Shown here one piece after another: positions 1-7,467 of a DNA stretch of 11,649 nt. The notes below the pieces were generated by a model, which was not told the origin of the DNA, did no database searches, and was given only the letters and a program-made list of their open reading frames with translations. Every line of letters starts with the position of its first letter. Within the stretch, counting starts at the first letter, position 1. Source of the stretch: Spirochaetaceae bacterium (GTDB lineage: Bacteria > Spirochaetota > Spirochaetia > Treponematales > Breznakiellaceae). The stretch lies in assembly GCA_031265025.1 (NCBI GenBank), contig JAISDF010000231.1, positions 1-11,649 on the forward strand. Direction: 5' to 3'. The position numbers were made by a program, and so were the translations under genes.

Positions 1-600
1 AACTTCGAAATAGAGGAAGGAGAAATTTTCGGCCTTGTGGGAGAATCGGGAACGGGAAAGAGCACCCTCGGAAAATGCGTACTGGGCCTCCTTGAGTATA
101 CCGGGGATATTTTTATAGACGGCATAGCTCCGTTCCGGGCGGGACAGAGGAAGCTCCTCGCGGCAAAGGTTCAGGGAGTGTTTCAGAACCCCGGCGCCGC
201 CCTCAATCCTGTCATGCCCGCAGGCTGGCTCCTTGGGGAAGCGCTCAAGATAAGCGGCGTGCGGGATAAAGCCGAACGGGGCAGGCGGACCGATGAAATC
301 CTCGACCTTGTAGGGCTTGACAGCTCGGTAAAGAAACGCAGGGCCGCCGAACTTTCAAGCGGACAGAAGCAGCGGGTGTGCATAGGCTGCGCCCTTGTTT
401 TCCGCCCCCGCCTTATCATAGCCGACGAGGCGGTAAGTTCCCTTGACGTTTCGGCAGGCGCGCAGATACTGAACCTTTTCAGCGATCTGCGTGAAAGACT
501 GGGAGTCGCCCTGCTTTTTATTTCGCATAACCTTGAAGCGGTGTATTACCTCTCCGACAGGGTCGCCTCCCTTGCGGACGGAACACTGAGCGTGTTATGA
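1..600 (+). CDS. ABC transporter ATP-binding protein, oligopeptide/nickel (Dpp/Opp/Nik) type, 5'-truncated by window edge
   Basis: The reading frame is open from base 1, so the start lies outside the window; the GTG at 37 falls just before the Walker A motif and is not a plausible start. Visible motifs in order are Walker A GESGTGKST (40-66), Q-loop VFQNP (about 178-192), signature LSSGQKQRV (352-378), Walker B LIIADEA followed by D-loop SSLD, and the H-loop His in FISHN. Together these are a complete nucleotide-binding core that would power import by a partner permease at the inner membrane. The Q-loop context (FQNPGAALNP) is typical of peptide/nickel importers. Two deviations are visible: LSSGQ instead of LSGGQ and DEAVSSLD instead of DEPVSALD. 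The protein ends about 25 residues after the H-loop, so the C-terminal oligopeptide-transporter extension common in DppD/DppF proteins is missing. Substrate cannot be inferred. Permease genes are presumably upstream. Confidence 0.9.
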   Translation, partial: NFEIEEGEIFGLVGESGTGKSTLGKCVLGLLEYTGDIFIDGIAPFRAGQRKLLAAKVQGVFQNPGAALNPVMPAGWLLGEALKISGVRDKAERGRRTDEILDLVGLDSSVKKRRAAELSSGQKQRVCIGCALVFRPRLIIADEAVSSLDVSAGAQILNLFSDLRERLGVALLFISHNLEAVYYLSDRVASLADGTLSVL

Positions 601-616
601 AACGTAAGACCCCGCG

Positions 617-1978
617 CTAATTCCTGAAGCTGTGTATGGGCGCGGGTATCCTGCCGCCCCGGCTGATAAAGGCGTCGCTGCCGGAATTGCGCACCGCCAT
701 GACCGGGGCGCCTCCCAAAAGGCCGCCGAACTCGGCCCAGTCTCCGGCCTTTTTTCCGGGTACGGGGATTATGCGCACGGCGGTGGTCTTGTTGTTCACC
801 ATGCCTATGGCCATCTCATCGGCGATGATGGCCGAGATGGTCGCCGCGCTGGTATCGCCGGGAATGGCTATCATGTCAAGACCCACGGAACATACGCTGG
901 TCATGGCTTCAAGTTTGTCCAGCGTGATGGTTCCCTTTTCGACGGCCCTGACCATGCCGGCGTCCTCGGACACGGGTATAAAGGCCCCGGACAGCCCTCC
1001 CACGCTGGCCGAAGCCATGACGCCGCCCTTCTTTACCATGTCGGTAAGCAGGGCAAGGGCCGCCGTGGTTCCGTGTATTCCCGCGGACTCAAGGCCCATC
1101 TCCTCAAGGATTTGGGCCACGGAATCGCCGATTTCGGGAGTCGGGGCAAGGGAAAGATCCAGTATGCCGAAGGGCACGCCCAGGCGGCGGGCCGCTTCCA
1201 TGCCCACAAGCTGTCCCATGCGGGTTATCTTGAAGGCGGTTTTCTTGATCACGTCGGCTATACGGTCAAAGCCCTCGCCCCGGTGGGGCTCAAGGGCCGC
1301 CTTGATAACGCCGGGGCCCGACACCCCCACGTTGAGGCAGGACTCCCCTTCCCCCGGACCGTGAAAAGCGCCGGCCATAAAGGGATTGTCCTCGGGGGCA
1401 TTGCAGAATACCACCAGCTTGGCGCAGCCTATGCCGTCCCTTTCGGCGCTGTATTCCGCGGTCTTTTTGATTATCCTGCCCATAAGCTCCACGGCGTTCA
1501 TGTTGATACCGCTCTTTGTAGAAGCCGCGTTGACCGAAGAACAGACCCGCTCTGTTACCGAAAGGGCCCTGGGGATGGAATCAATGAGTTTCCTGTCCCC
1601 GGTGGTAAAGCCTTTCTGCACCAGGGCTGAAAAGCCGCCGGCAAAATCTATCCCCAGTTCGGCAACGGTACTGTCAATGGTTTCCGCGTAGGGCGTGTAG
1701 TCCTCATCGCCGGAAGCGGCGGCGACGATGGCTATGGGGGTCAGGGAAATCCGCCTGTTGATAATGGGTATGCCGTATTCGGCCTCAATGTCCCTTCCGG
1801 TACTGACCAGGGGACCGGCGACGGCAAGCAGCTTGTCCCGTATTTTGCGGCGGGTTTCTTTTCCCGAAGGAGACGCGCAGTCAAGGAGCGAGATGCCCAG
1901 GGTAATGGCCCTGATGTCAAGTTTGAACTTGAGAAACATGTCCATGGTTTCCTGTATCTCAAAGGACGTAAAAAGCAT
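617..1978 (-). CDS. UPF0210 / DUF711 (PFL-like) family protein
   Basis: A 453-residue protein of the usual length for the UPF0210/DUF711 family. Family hallmarks visible are an N-terminal LDIRAITLGISLLDC stretch, EYGIPIINRRISLTPIAI, AFHGPGEGESCLNVGVSGPGV in the centre, and a C-terminal GGLLGGAPVMAV leading to RGGRIPAPIHSFRN at the very end. Members have a pyruvate-formate-lyase-like fold by structural comparison, but no reaction is firmly established. The protein should be cytoplasmic. It is the last gene of the minus-strand operon and follows the ACT-domain gene by 8 bp; this ACT + UPF0210 pairing is widely conserved in anaerobes. The start is supported by AGGGG at 1984-1988, 5 nt upstream, overlapping the ACT gene's stop codon. 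It ends convergently 16 bp from the ABC ATPase, with no terminator visible between them. Confidence 0.93.
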   Translation of the reverse strand: MLFTSFEIQETMDMFLKFKLDIRAITLGISLLDCASPSGKETRRKIRDKLLAVAGPLVSTGRDIEAEYGIPIINRRISLTPIAIVAAASGDEDYTPYAETIDSTVAELGIDFAGGFSALVQKGFTTGDRKLIDSIPRALSVTERVCSSVNAASTKSGINMNAVELMGRIIKKTAEYSAERDGIGCAKLVVFCNAPEDNPFMAGAFHGPGEGESCLNVGVSGPGVIKAALEPHRGEGFDRIADVIKKTAFKITRMGQLVGMEAARRLGVPFGILDLSLAPTPEIGDSVAQILEEMGLESAGIHGTTAALALLTDMVKKGGVMASASVGGLSGAFIPVSEDAGMVRAVEKGTITLDKLEAMTSVCSVGLDMIAIPGDTSAATISAIIADEMAIGMVNNKTTAVRIIPVPGKKAGDWAEFGGLLGGAPVMAVRNSGSDAFISRGGRIPAPIHSFRN

Positions 1979-1986
1979 AGGGACCC

Positions 1987-2256
1987 CTAAATCCTGTGCA
2001 TGGCGCTGAACACCTGCTCGTGCATAATATTGATGGAAACCCCCATTGATTCGCCAAGGGACGCGATATCGGTTTTCAGGCCGGCAAGGGACTTGCCGCT
2101 CCCGGAAAGGTCCACCATCATCATCATGACAAAGTTGCCTGACAGTATGGTCTGCGTAATATCAATGATGTTGATATTGAGGCTCGCGAAGAGGGCGCTT
2201 ACCCCGGCGATGATGCCTACCTTGTCTTTACCCACCACGGTAACTATGGCGTTCAT
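1987..2256 (-). CDS. ACT-domain protein, UPF0237 family
   Basis: An 89-residue single ACT domain starting MNAIVTVVGKDKVGIIAGVSALFA, followed by NINIIDITQTILSGNFVMMMMVDL. This is the classic beta-alpha-beta ligand-binding pattern of UPF0237/GcvR-like ACT proteins, and the length is normal for stand-alone members. Such domains usually bind an amino acid or other small ligand and regulate a partner; the ligand here is unknown. The start ATG overlaps the AI-2E gene's stop as ATGA (2253-2256), and GGAGG at 2261-2265 lies 4 nt upstream, so translation is probably coupled. Its conserved neighbour is the UPF0210 protein immediately downstream, which suggests the two act together (inference). Confidence 0.93.
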   Translation of the reverse strand: MNAIVTVVGKDKVGIIAGVSALFASLNINIIDITQTILSGNFVMMMMVDLSGSGKSLAGLKTDIASLGESMGVSINIMHEQVFSAMHRI

Positions 2257-3338
2257 GATTCCTCCGTGATTTTATGTTCGCTTAAAAAAAGATCGAGAAC
2301 AGTAAGAAAAAGCACCACCACCACAGGTCCCAGTATGAGCCCGTCAAAGCCGAAGGCCATGATACCGCCCAGTATGGAGAAGAAGATCACCAGGGGATGG
2401 AGCTTGATGCGGTCATGGAGGAACAGGGGCCGCAGAATATTATCCATGAGCGAAACGGTTACGGAGCATATTCCCATAAAAACAAGGCCGCCTATGAGGT
2501 CCCCCGAGACGATACGCACTACACCTAACGGTATCCAGACCGCGCCGGCGCCCAGCATGGGAATAAAGGCGCAGATCAGGGTAAGCACGCTGAACACCGG
2601 GGCGCCTTTAACGCGGAAGATCAGAAAGATACCAAAGGCCGTGGCCGCCTGTATGGCGGCGACAATGAAGTAGCCGAAAAAAAGGCTGTGGGCCATTTCC
2701 TTGAATTTTACGACAAGCTGATCCAGATAGTCGCTCCGTATGGGAATGGCGCGGAGCACCAGATGCCCCAGATAGGAACCGTCAAGGAAAAAGAAAAAGA
2801 GGCAAAAAACCATGAAGGCGAGGCTGAGGGAAAACTGTCCCATAGCGCGGAAGGCGACGGTGCCCGAAGACAGAATCTTTTGTATGCTTCCGGAAAGGGA
2901 AGAAATAATCTCGCCCTGGATAGAAGCGGCGTCAAGGGTCAGCCGCCCGCCGGAAACAGTACGGACCACCGAGGCAAAATCCTCAAGGCTCTGCCTGAGG
3001 GCATCGGGACTTTCCCTGAACAGGTCGCGGAGGGAAGTGAGCATTTCCCGTATCTGATTGAAAAACTGAAGACCCATAAAGGCAAGGGGGATGAGAATCA
3101 GCGTTACGGTGCCCAGCGCAAGAAAGGCCGCCCAGAAAACCCTGAGCGCCTTGTCCCTGAGTTTTACCGTACCGAGATTTTTTACCATGCGGTTATGCAG
3201 GGGTTTTAGCAATATGTAGAACAGGGTGGACCAGAGGAACACCGAGAAGAAGGGCGCGAAAATCCTGCATACCAGGATAAAAAGAACGAACAGGATAAGG
3301 AGAAAAATCCAGTTCTGTATTCTTTTGGGCCCTGACAT
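2253..3338 (-). CDS. AI-2E family transporter / permease (PF01594-type membrane protein)
   Basis: A 361-residue polytopic inner-membrane protein, normal length for the AI-2E (formerly UPF0118/PerM) family. Hydrophobic segments lie at about residues 9-44 (a pair), 66-90, 168-190, 218-241, 248-275, 281-300 and 313-350. A soluble region of about 75 residues follows the second or third helix, as is typical. Diagnostic motifs are DNILRPLFL (about 299-307) and HPLVIFFSILGGIMAFGFDGLILGPVV (about 314-340). Family members include the AI-2 exporter TqsA and Na+/H+ antiporter-like proteins, so the substrate here is open. The start ATG overlaps the stop of the upstream TPR gene by one base (TAATG at 3336-3340). 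A strong GGGAGGG at 3344-3350 lies 5 nt upstream. Confidence 0.9.
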   Translation of the reverse strand: MSGPKRIQNWIFLLILFVLFILVCRIFAPFFSVFLWSTLFYILLKPLHNRMVKNLGTVKLRDKALRVFWAAFLALGTVTLILIPLAFMGLQFFNQIREMLTSLRDLFRESPDALRQSLEDFASVVRTVSGGRLTLDAASIQGEIISSLSGSIQKILSSGTVAFRAMGQFSLSLAFMVFCLFFFFLDGSYLGHLVLRAIPIRSDYLDQLVVKFKEMAHSLFFGYFIVAAIQAATAFGIFLIFRVKGAPVFSVLTLICAFIPMLGAGAVWIPLGVVRIVSGDLIGGLVFMGICSVTVSLMDNILRPLFLHDRIKLHPLVIFFSILGGIMAFGFDGLILGPVVVVLFLTVLDLFLSEHKITEES

Positions 3339-5293
3339 TACAGCCCTCCCAGTATGCGTTCCGCCTCCTCTCTGCGCGGATAGTTGGGATTCCGGTTCAA
3401 AAGGTCCTGGAGATAGCGTTTTGCCTGTTCCCCGTCCTGAAGGCTCGCGCAGGTTTTGCCCAGTTCCATGATGGCGTCCCAGTTATCTCTGTCTGTCCTC
3501 AGGGCGGCCAGATACGCGTCCCTTGCCGCGCCGAGATTCCCGGCGCCTACATAGGCCCTGGCAAGGTTCACCCTGACGGTGGCGTTATTGGGTTCCGTTG
3601 ACAGGGCTTTCTCATAATGCAGAACGCTCCGCTCCCAGTCCTCTTTATGGGCATAGACAGCGCCGAGGTTGTTGTTTACCTCAAAGGCCGAAGCGTCAAC
3701 GCCGTAGGCCTCGCTGAGAAAGGCCAGGGCCTGATCGGGAAAACCGTTTTCCAGATACAGGCGGCCAAGGTTGATACGGGGACGGAGATAGCTCTTGTCA
3801 AGGGCGGCGGCCCTGGTATAGCTCGTTATGGCGCCGTTGTTGTCGCCGGTCCCCTCAAAGGCAAGGCCGAGGGTATAGGCGAATACCGCGTTGGAAGGAG
3901 AGGCGTCGAATGCCTTTCGGGCATAGCCCAGGGCCTCGCCCTTTTTGTCCAGGGCGATTTTAACCACCGCCATATTGTAATTGGTCTGACCGTCATCCGG
4001 CGCGGCTTCAAGGGCCCTGGTAAAGGAACTCTCCGCTCCCCGGTAATCGCCGGCGGCGCTCTGGGCCGCCCCTATTTCGCGTAACGAGGCAAGGTCGCCG
4101 GGCGTATACCGCAGGGCACTGGTAAAGGCGGCGATGGAACCGGAAAAGTCGTCTTTCGCGTAGAGTATGCGGCCTATTTCCCTCCAGGCAACCGAATAAT
4201 CGGCTTTTATCGCCACCGCCTGCCTGTAGGCGTTAAGGGCATCATCCTGGCGTCCCAGCGCCCTGAGGGTTCCGCCAAGATTATACCAGGCCGGTTCAAA
4301 ATCCCGCCTGAGATGGACGGCGGTCTCGAAGGTCTGCCTGGCATCGGCGAATTTACGGGAGTTAAAATACGCCCGTCCAAGGTCAAAGGAATACATATAG
4401 TTATTCGGGTCCAGCCGCACAGCCTCCCTGAATTCAGCGGAGGCGTTATCCCACTGCTGTAAATCCCGGTTTATTTTTCCCAGGGTATAATGGGGAAGAG
4501 CCTCGCCGGGGTCCCTCTGGACAGCCTGCCTGGCGTGGGAAATGGATTCGTTAAGAAGATCTCCGCTTCCGGGGGCATCGGGAGCGCGGGCATAGCCTTC
4601 ATAGTAGGCGTCGCCTATTTCCGCGTATTTCTGGGCGGCAAAATGGCTCTCCCCCGGCGGAAGCCTCGCGAGGGCTTCCTTAAACGCCTCGGAAGCGGCC
4701 GGGTAGTTGTTCCGTTCAAGGGCGGCCCTGCCCTGGGAAACAAGATCGTTGACCGCCCGCATTTGGGCCTGCACTTCCTGGGATTTCCTGGCAAGCTCGG
4801 CCTCTTCGGCGCGGCGGCGCTCGGCCTGCGCTTCCTGGGCGGCCCTGCGCTCGGCCTCGGCGGACGCCCTGGCCGCCTCAGCCGCCCTGGCCGCCTCAGC
4901 CGCCCTGGCGGCCTCGGCCGCGTCCGCTCCTCCGCCCGAGGGGAGCCGGGATACGGCGTCCTTAAACGCCTCGGCGGCGGCGGCAAGCGAAGCGTCCCCG
5001 CCTTTGCCGGCGTCCACCGCGGCGGCAGCCTCCCGGCCGGCGGCTATGGCCCTGTCCCGGAGTTCCCTGGCTTCACCGTCATTGGCGTCGGCTATAAGAA
5101 GCCCGTCAAGAAGATCCAGCGCCCGCTGGTATTCTCCCTGGGCTATATATTCCCCGGCCAGGGCAAGGATATTGGCCCGGCCCCCGTCATTTTCCCCGGA
5201 TCCGGCCCTGAAAAAAAACAGCATACAGACAACGGCAAGAACAAGTACCGCCGCGCCCGCGCCAATGAGGATAAACAATTTCTTTCTGTCCAT
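3338..5293 (-). CDS. Large membrane-anchored TPR-repeat protein
   Basis: A 651-residue protein from ATG at 5293. One N-terminal transmembrane segment (about residues 6-28), preceded by DRKK, anchors it in the inner membrane, with the bulk probably periplasmic or extracytoplasmic. A TPR-like helical pair follows (about 38-72). Next is an Ala/Glu/Arg-rich, probably coiled-coil stretch (about 120-185) built partly from a tandem AAEAAR repeat. A long array of roughly a dozen TPR units then runs to the C-terminus, with repeated A-x-Y-x-L-G and Y-x-x-A patterns such as ALPHYTLGKINRDLQQWDNA. It is probably a protein-interaction scaffold; no catalytic motif was seen. An in-frame TTG at 5296 is an alternative start, but ATG at 5293 is better spaced from AGGGGG (5302-5307, 8 nt). 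The upstream TPR gene ends 26 bp away, and the AI-2E gene overlaps the stop codon. Confidence 0.88.
   Translation of the reverse strand: MDRKKLFILIGAGAAVLVLAVVCMLFFFRAGSGENDGGRANILALAGEYIAQGEYQRALDLLDGLLIADANDGEARELRDRAIAAGREAAAAVDAGKGGDASLAAAAEAFKDAVSRLPSGGGADAAEAARAAEAARAAEAARASAEAERRAAQEAQAERRRAEEAELARKSQEVQAQMRAVNDLVSQGRAALERNNYPAASEAFKEALARLPPGESHFAAQKYAEIGDAYYEGYARAPDAPGSGDLLNESISHARQAVQRDPGEALPHYTLGKINRDLQQWDNASAEFREAVRLDPNNYMYSFDLGRAYFNSRKFADARQTFETAVHLRRDFEPAWYNLGGTLRALGRQDDALNAYRQAVAIKADYSVAWREIGRILYAKDDFSGSIAAFTSALRYTPGDLASLREIGAAQSAAGDYRGAESSFTRALEAAPDDGQTNYNMAVVKIALDKKGEALGYARKAFDASPSNAVFAYTLGLAFEGTGDNNGAITSYTRAAALDKSYLRPRINLGRLYLENGFPDQALAFLSEAYGVDASAFEVNNNLGAVYAHKEDWERSVLHYEKALSTEPNNATVRVNLARAYVGAGNLGAARDAYLAALRTDRDNWDAIMELGKTCASLQDGEQAKRYLQDLLNRNPNYPRREEAERILGGL
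4866..4919 (-). repeat. Three tandem 18-bp repeats encoding Ala/Glu/Arg hexapeptides
   Basis: Three adjacent 18-bp copies at 4866-4883, 4884-4901 and 4902-4919. The first two are identical and the third differs at two positions. On the minus strand each encodes a six-residue unit (AAEAAR, permuted) inside the coiled-coil stretch of the large TPR protein. Because the unit is 6 codons, gain or loss of copies lengthens or shortens the helix without frameshift. Further degenerate A/E/R units continue on the side toward 4800. Confidence 0.9.
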
Positions 5294-5319
5294 CAAAAAT
5301 GCCCCCTGTTGTCCGTATC

Positions 5320-6021
5320 CTATTCCAGTTCAAACGCGCCTTCGTAGTCCAGCACGCTCTCGCTTCCCGCCGAAAGGCCCCGTGTTTCCTCAGCCGCGGC
5401 CTGCAGCGAGGCTGACACTTCCTCAAGCAGCAGCCGTCTGCGCTCGGCCACCGCCGCGGCCTCCTGTTCGGCCGCGAGCCGTCTTTCCTCGGCGGTACGG
5501 AATTCATCACGGATAAACCGCACCAGGCTTTCTATGGAAGCGCGTTTCGGAGACAGCGGTTCCAAAACAAGGTAATGTTCGTAATCAGAAACCGCGTCGG
5601 CAAGACCGCCGTTTTTTATGCGGGCGTTGGCGCGGTTAAGCCAGGCCGGGGCATAGGATGGGTCCGCCTGGACAGCCTGGGTGTAGAACTGTTCGGCAAA
5701 AACGCTTTCCCCTTTGACAAAATACACATTCCCCAGATTGAAGGCTACAAGGGCGCTCTGGTTTCCCGCCCTGGGCAGTATCCTCCTGAACGCCGTTATG
5801 GCCTCGTCGTTCCGGCCAAGCTGCATATAGGCCGTGCCCAGGTACAGGGCGGCCCTGACATTGGCGGGATCCTCGGCCACGGCGGCCTCAAGGAAGGGCA
5901 GGGCTTCCCCCGGCAGGTCGGCAAGAAAAAATTCTTCCCCCCTGGAAAAGGAATTTTGCGGGAAAAGTTCCATTATCAGGAAAAAAAACAGGCCCAGCCC
6001 AAAAAAGGCTATTTTTCTCAT
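5320..6021 (-). CDS. Exported TPR-repeat protein with C-terminal coiled coil
   Basis: A 233-residue protein. The N-terminus has MRK followed by a hydrophobic run (IAFFGLGLFFFLIMELF, about residues 4-20). It fits a Sec signal peptide, though the cleavage site is unclear and an uncleaved anchor is possible. About four TPR units follow (roughly 28-165), for example ALYLGTAYMQLGRNDEAITAF, AFNLGNVYFVKGESVFAEQFY and AWLNRANARIKNGGLADAVSDY. The C-terminus (about 170-215) is rich in Glu, Ala and Arg and probably coiled coil. It resembles the A/E/R stretch of the next gene, so the two may interact (inference). It is the first gene of the minus-strand operon. GAGGGTGGG sits 4 nt or more upstream of the ATG, and the promoter region is shared with the divergent operon. 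Confidence 0.87.
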   Translation of the reverse strand: MRKIAFFGLGLFFFLIMELFPQNSFSRGEEFFLADLPGEALPFLEAAVAEDPANVRAALYLGTAYMQLGRNDEAITAFRRILPRAGNQSALVAFNLGNVYFVKGESVFAEQFYTQAVQADPSYAPAWLNRANARIKNGGLADAVSDYEHYLVLEPLSPKRASIESLVRFIRDEFRTAEERRLAAEQEAAAVAERRRLLLEEVSASLQAAAEETRGLSAGSESVLDYEGAFELE

Positions 6022-6022
6022 C

Positions 6023-6051
6023 TTTACCCCACCCTCTACTTTATCTATAAT
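6023..6051 (+). promoter_or_regulatory. Candidate sigma70-type promoter for the plus-strand TPR/phosphoesterase/ParB-like/M28 operon
   Basis: TTTACC (6023-6028), 17-bp spacer, perfect TATAAT (6046-6051). The -35 matches consensus at 4 of 6 positions. Transcription would start near 6058, giving a leader of about 24 nt to the ATG at 6082. The -35 begins 2 bp from the first base of the divergent TPR gene. Confidence 0.65.
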
Positions 6052-6075
6052 ACACTATATCATAGCGAAACGGAA
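6047..6075 (-). promoter_or_regulatory. Candidate sigma70-type promoter for the minus-strand TPR/AI-2E/ACT/UPF0210 operon
   Basis: Read on the minus strand: TTCCGT (6070-6075), 17 bp spacer, TATTAT (6047-6052). The -10 box matches consensus at 5 of 6 positions and the -35 at only 2 of 6. Expected transcription start is near 6040, leaving a short leader before the ATG at 6021. It overlaps the -10 box of the plus-strand promoter. No other candidate in this 60-bp gap fits better, but support is only sequence similarity. Confidence 0.4.
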
Positions 6076-6081
6076 TATGCC

Positions 6082-7467
6082 ATGAACTTAGTATTAGCGC
6101 TTATTATCATCCTCGTCGTCGGTATAGGCTTTTTAGCCATGATTCTGATCAAGTCCATAGCCGCGCCCCAGCGGCTCGAAACGCTTGAAAAGCTCCTCAA
6201 AAAGGGGAAAACCCAGAGCGCCATAAAAGCCGCGAAGGCCCTGCTTGCCAGGGACCAGCGCAACGCCGAGATCCACTATTTTCTGGGCAAAGCCTACCTG
6301 GCGGAAAGCAAGGCCGAGCTTGCCCTTTTGGAATTCAAGGCAGTCAACCAGATAGGCGTCAGGGGCGTCATTCCCGAACTTGAATTCCGCAGGCAGACAG
6401 CCCAGCTTTACTATAAATTCGGCCAGCTTGAAGAGGCCCTTAAGGAATACCTTCTGCTTATCAAAATGGAACCGGTCAAGGGTGAATACTACTACTGGGC
6501 GGGCCGGCTTTTCGCCGAAAGAAACCGCAACGATATGGCCGAAAAATACCTCCGCAAGGCGGGCGAACTAAATCCCAGGGACGGCAAGGTACACTACGAA
6601 CTCGGCGTCATGCTGTACAGAGATAAAAAAAGCCCCGACGCCAGGGCGGAACTTGAGACAGCCATAAAATACCAGAGCGACAACGCCCAGGCCTACTTTT
6701 ACCTGGGCAAGATACAGAAAGACAGCAAGGATTATCACGGCGCCCTTGCTTCCTTCGAGAAGGCCCAGCGGGACGCCGCCTTCAAGGTCAAGGCCCTGGT
6801 TGAACGGGGCGGCTGTTATATGTCCCTCAACGCCGTTGACAAGGCCATACCCGAACTTGACCGGGCGGTCAGGGCCGTTACCGACGAAGGCAGCGCCGAA
6901 GCCCTCTACGCCCGCTACTTCCTCGCCATGTGTTATGAGAAAACCAGGGAACTGGACAAGGCCATAGTCCAGTGGGACAAAATCTACGCCCGGAAACAGA
7001 ACTTCCGCGACGTGGGGGCAAAACTTTCCCAGTACCAGGAATACCGGGCCGACGACAGGATGAAGGATTACCTCACCGCCGGAAGCGGGGAATTCCTTGA
7101 GCTGTGCAAAGCCATAGCGGCCCAGGCGCTGGCCTTTACGGTTCAGGATGAAAAAGCCACCCCTTCCGGCGGGGACATAATCGCCGTGGAAAACGATTCG
7201 GCGAAATGGCGGAACATACGCAAGGCGCCGAGGCTCATACGCTTTTTCCGCGTCCCGGACATGGTTGACGAGGGCAAAATCAGAACCCTCCTTGACGACA
7301 TGAAAAACCAGAACATGTCCAGGGCCATGGCCATAACCAGTTCGGGCTTTCTGCGTTCCGCCATGGAATTCGCCGACTCCCGGCCGGTGGAACTTTTCAA
7401 CAAGGAACAGCTCCAGGAACTGCTGCAAAAGATTGATTACGGCGGCGGGAACAAGAAGCGGGGATGA
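6082..7467 (+). CDS. Membrane-anchored TPR protein with C-terminal degenerate Mrr-like (restriction-endonuclease-fold) domain
   Basis: A 461-residue protein from ATG at 6082. The frame is open further upstream, but that part runs antisense to the divergent TPR gene and ahead of the promoter. Residues 3-23 form a transmembrane segment, followed by K24 and basic residues, so most of the protein may be cytoplasmic. TPR units span about residues 33-325. From about 335 to 455 the sequence resembles an Mrr-type nuclease domain: FLELCKAIAAQALAF (helix), GGD (365), then TSSGF (419-423), the SAMEFAD helix and RPVELFNKEQLQELL (434-448). The last part matches the usual Mrr 'TsgFs..A..fA...pi.LidgeeL' ending. 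Where Mrr proteins carry the catalytic (E/Q)xK, this protein reads IRFFRV (386-391), so it is probably nuclease-inactive. It overlaps the phosphoesterase gene by ATGA. No strong Shine-Dalgarno was seen. The Mrr call is by eye and is moderate in confidence; the TPR call is firm. Confidence 0.82.
   Translation: MNLVLALIIILVVGIGFLAMILIKSIAAPQRLETLEKLLKKGKTQSAIKAAKALLARDQRNAEIHYFLGKAYLAESKAELALLEFKAVNQIGVRGVIPELEFRRQTAQLYYKFGQLEEALKEYLLLIKMEPVKGEYYYWAGRLFAERNRNDMAEKYLRKAGELNPRDGKVHYELGVMLYRDKKSPDARAELETAIKYQSDNAQAYFYLGKIQKDSKDYHGALASFEKAQRDAAFKVKALVERGGCYMSLNAVDKAIPELDRAVRAVTDEGSAEALYARYFLAMCYEKTRELDKAIVQWDKIYARKQNFRDVGAKLSQYQEYRADDRMKDYLTAGSGEFLELCKAIAAQALAFTVQDEKATPSGGDIIAVENDSAKWRNIRKAPRLIRFFRVPDMVDEGKIRTLLDDMKNQNMSRAMAITSSGFLRSAMEFADSRPVELFNKEQLQELLQKIDYGGGNKKRG

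Noticed and set aside
597..620. Seven-codon ORF overlapping the ABC ATPase stop (ATGA)
   Set aside because: Too short to support as a gene; no Shine-Dalgarno and nothing to compare it with.
632..1630. Long open frames on the plus strand opposite the UPF0210 gene (632-1630, 636-1364)
   Set aside because: They are antisense shadows of a well-recognised family protein, low in complexity and without recognisable domains.
4490..5516. Long plus-strand frames opposite the large TPR gene
   Set aside because: Composition is Gly/Arg/Ala/Pro-biased, mirroring the GC-rich codons and tandem repeats of the real gene; no start context.
5575..6081. Upstream extension of the TPR/Mrr-like reading frame
   Set aside because: It runs antisense through the divergent TPR gene and ahead of the promoter; ATG at 6082 begins directly with a transmembrane segment.
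6568..7428. 286-residue minus-strand frame opposite the TPR/Mrr-like gene
   Set aside because: It is antisense to a clear TPR protein, and its translation has no domain signature.
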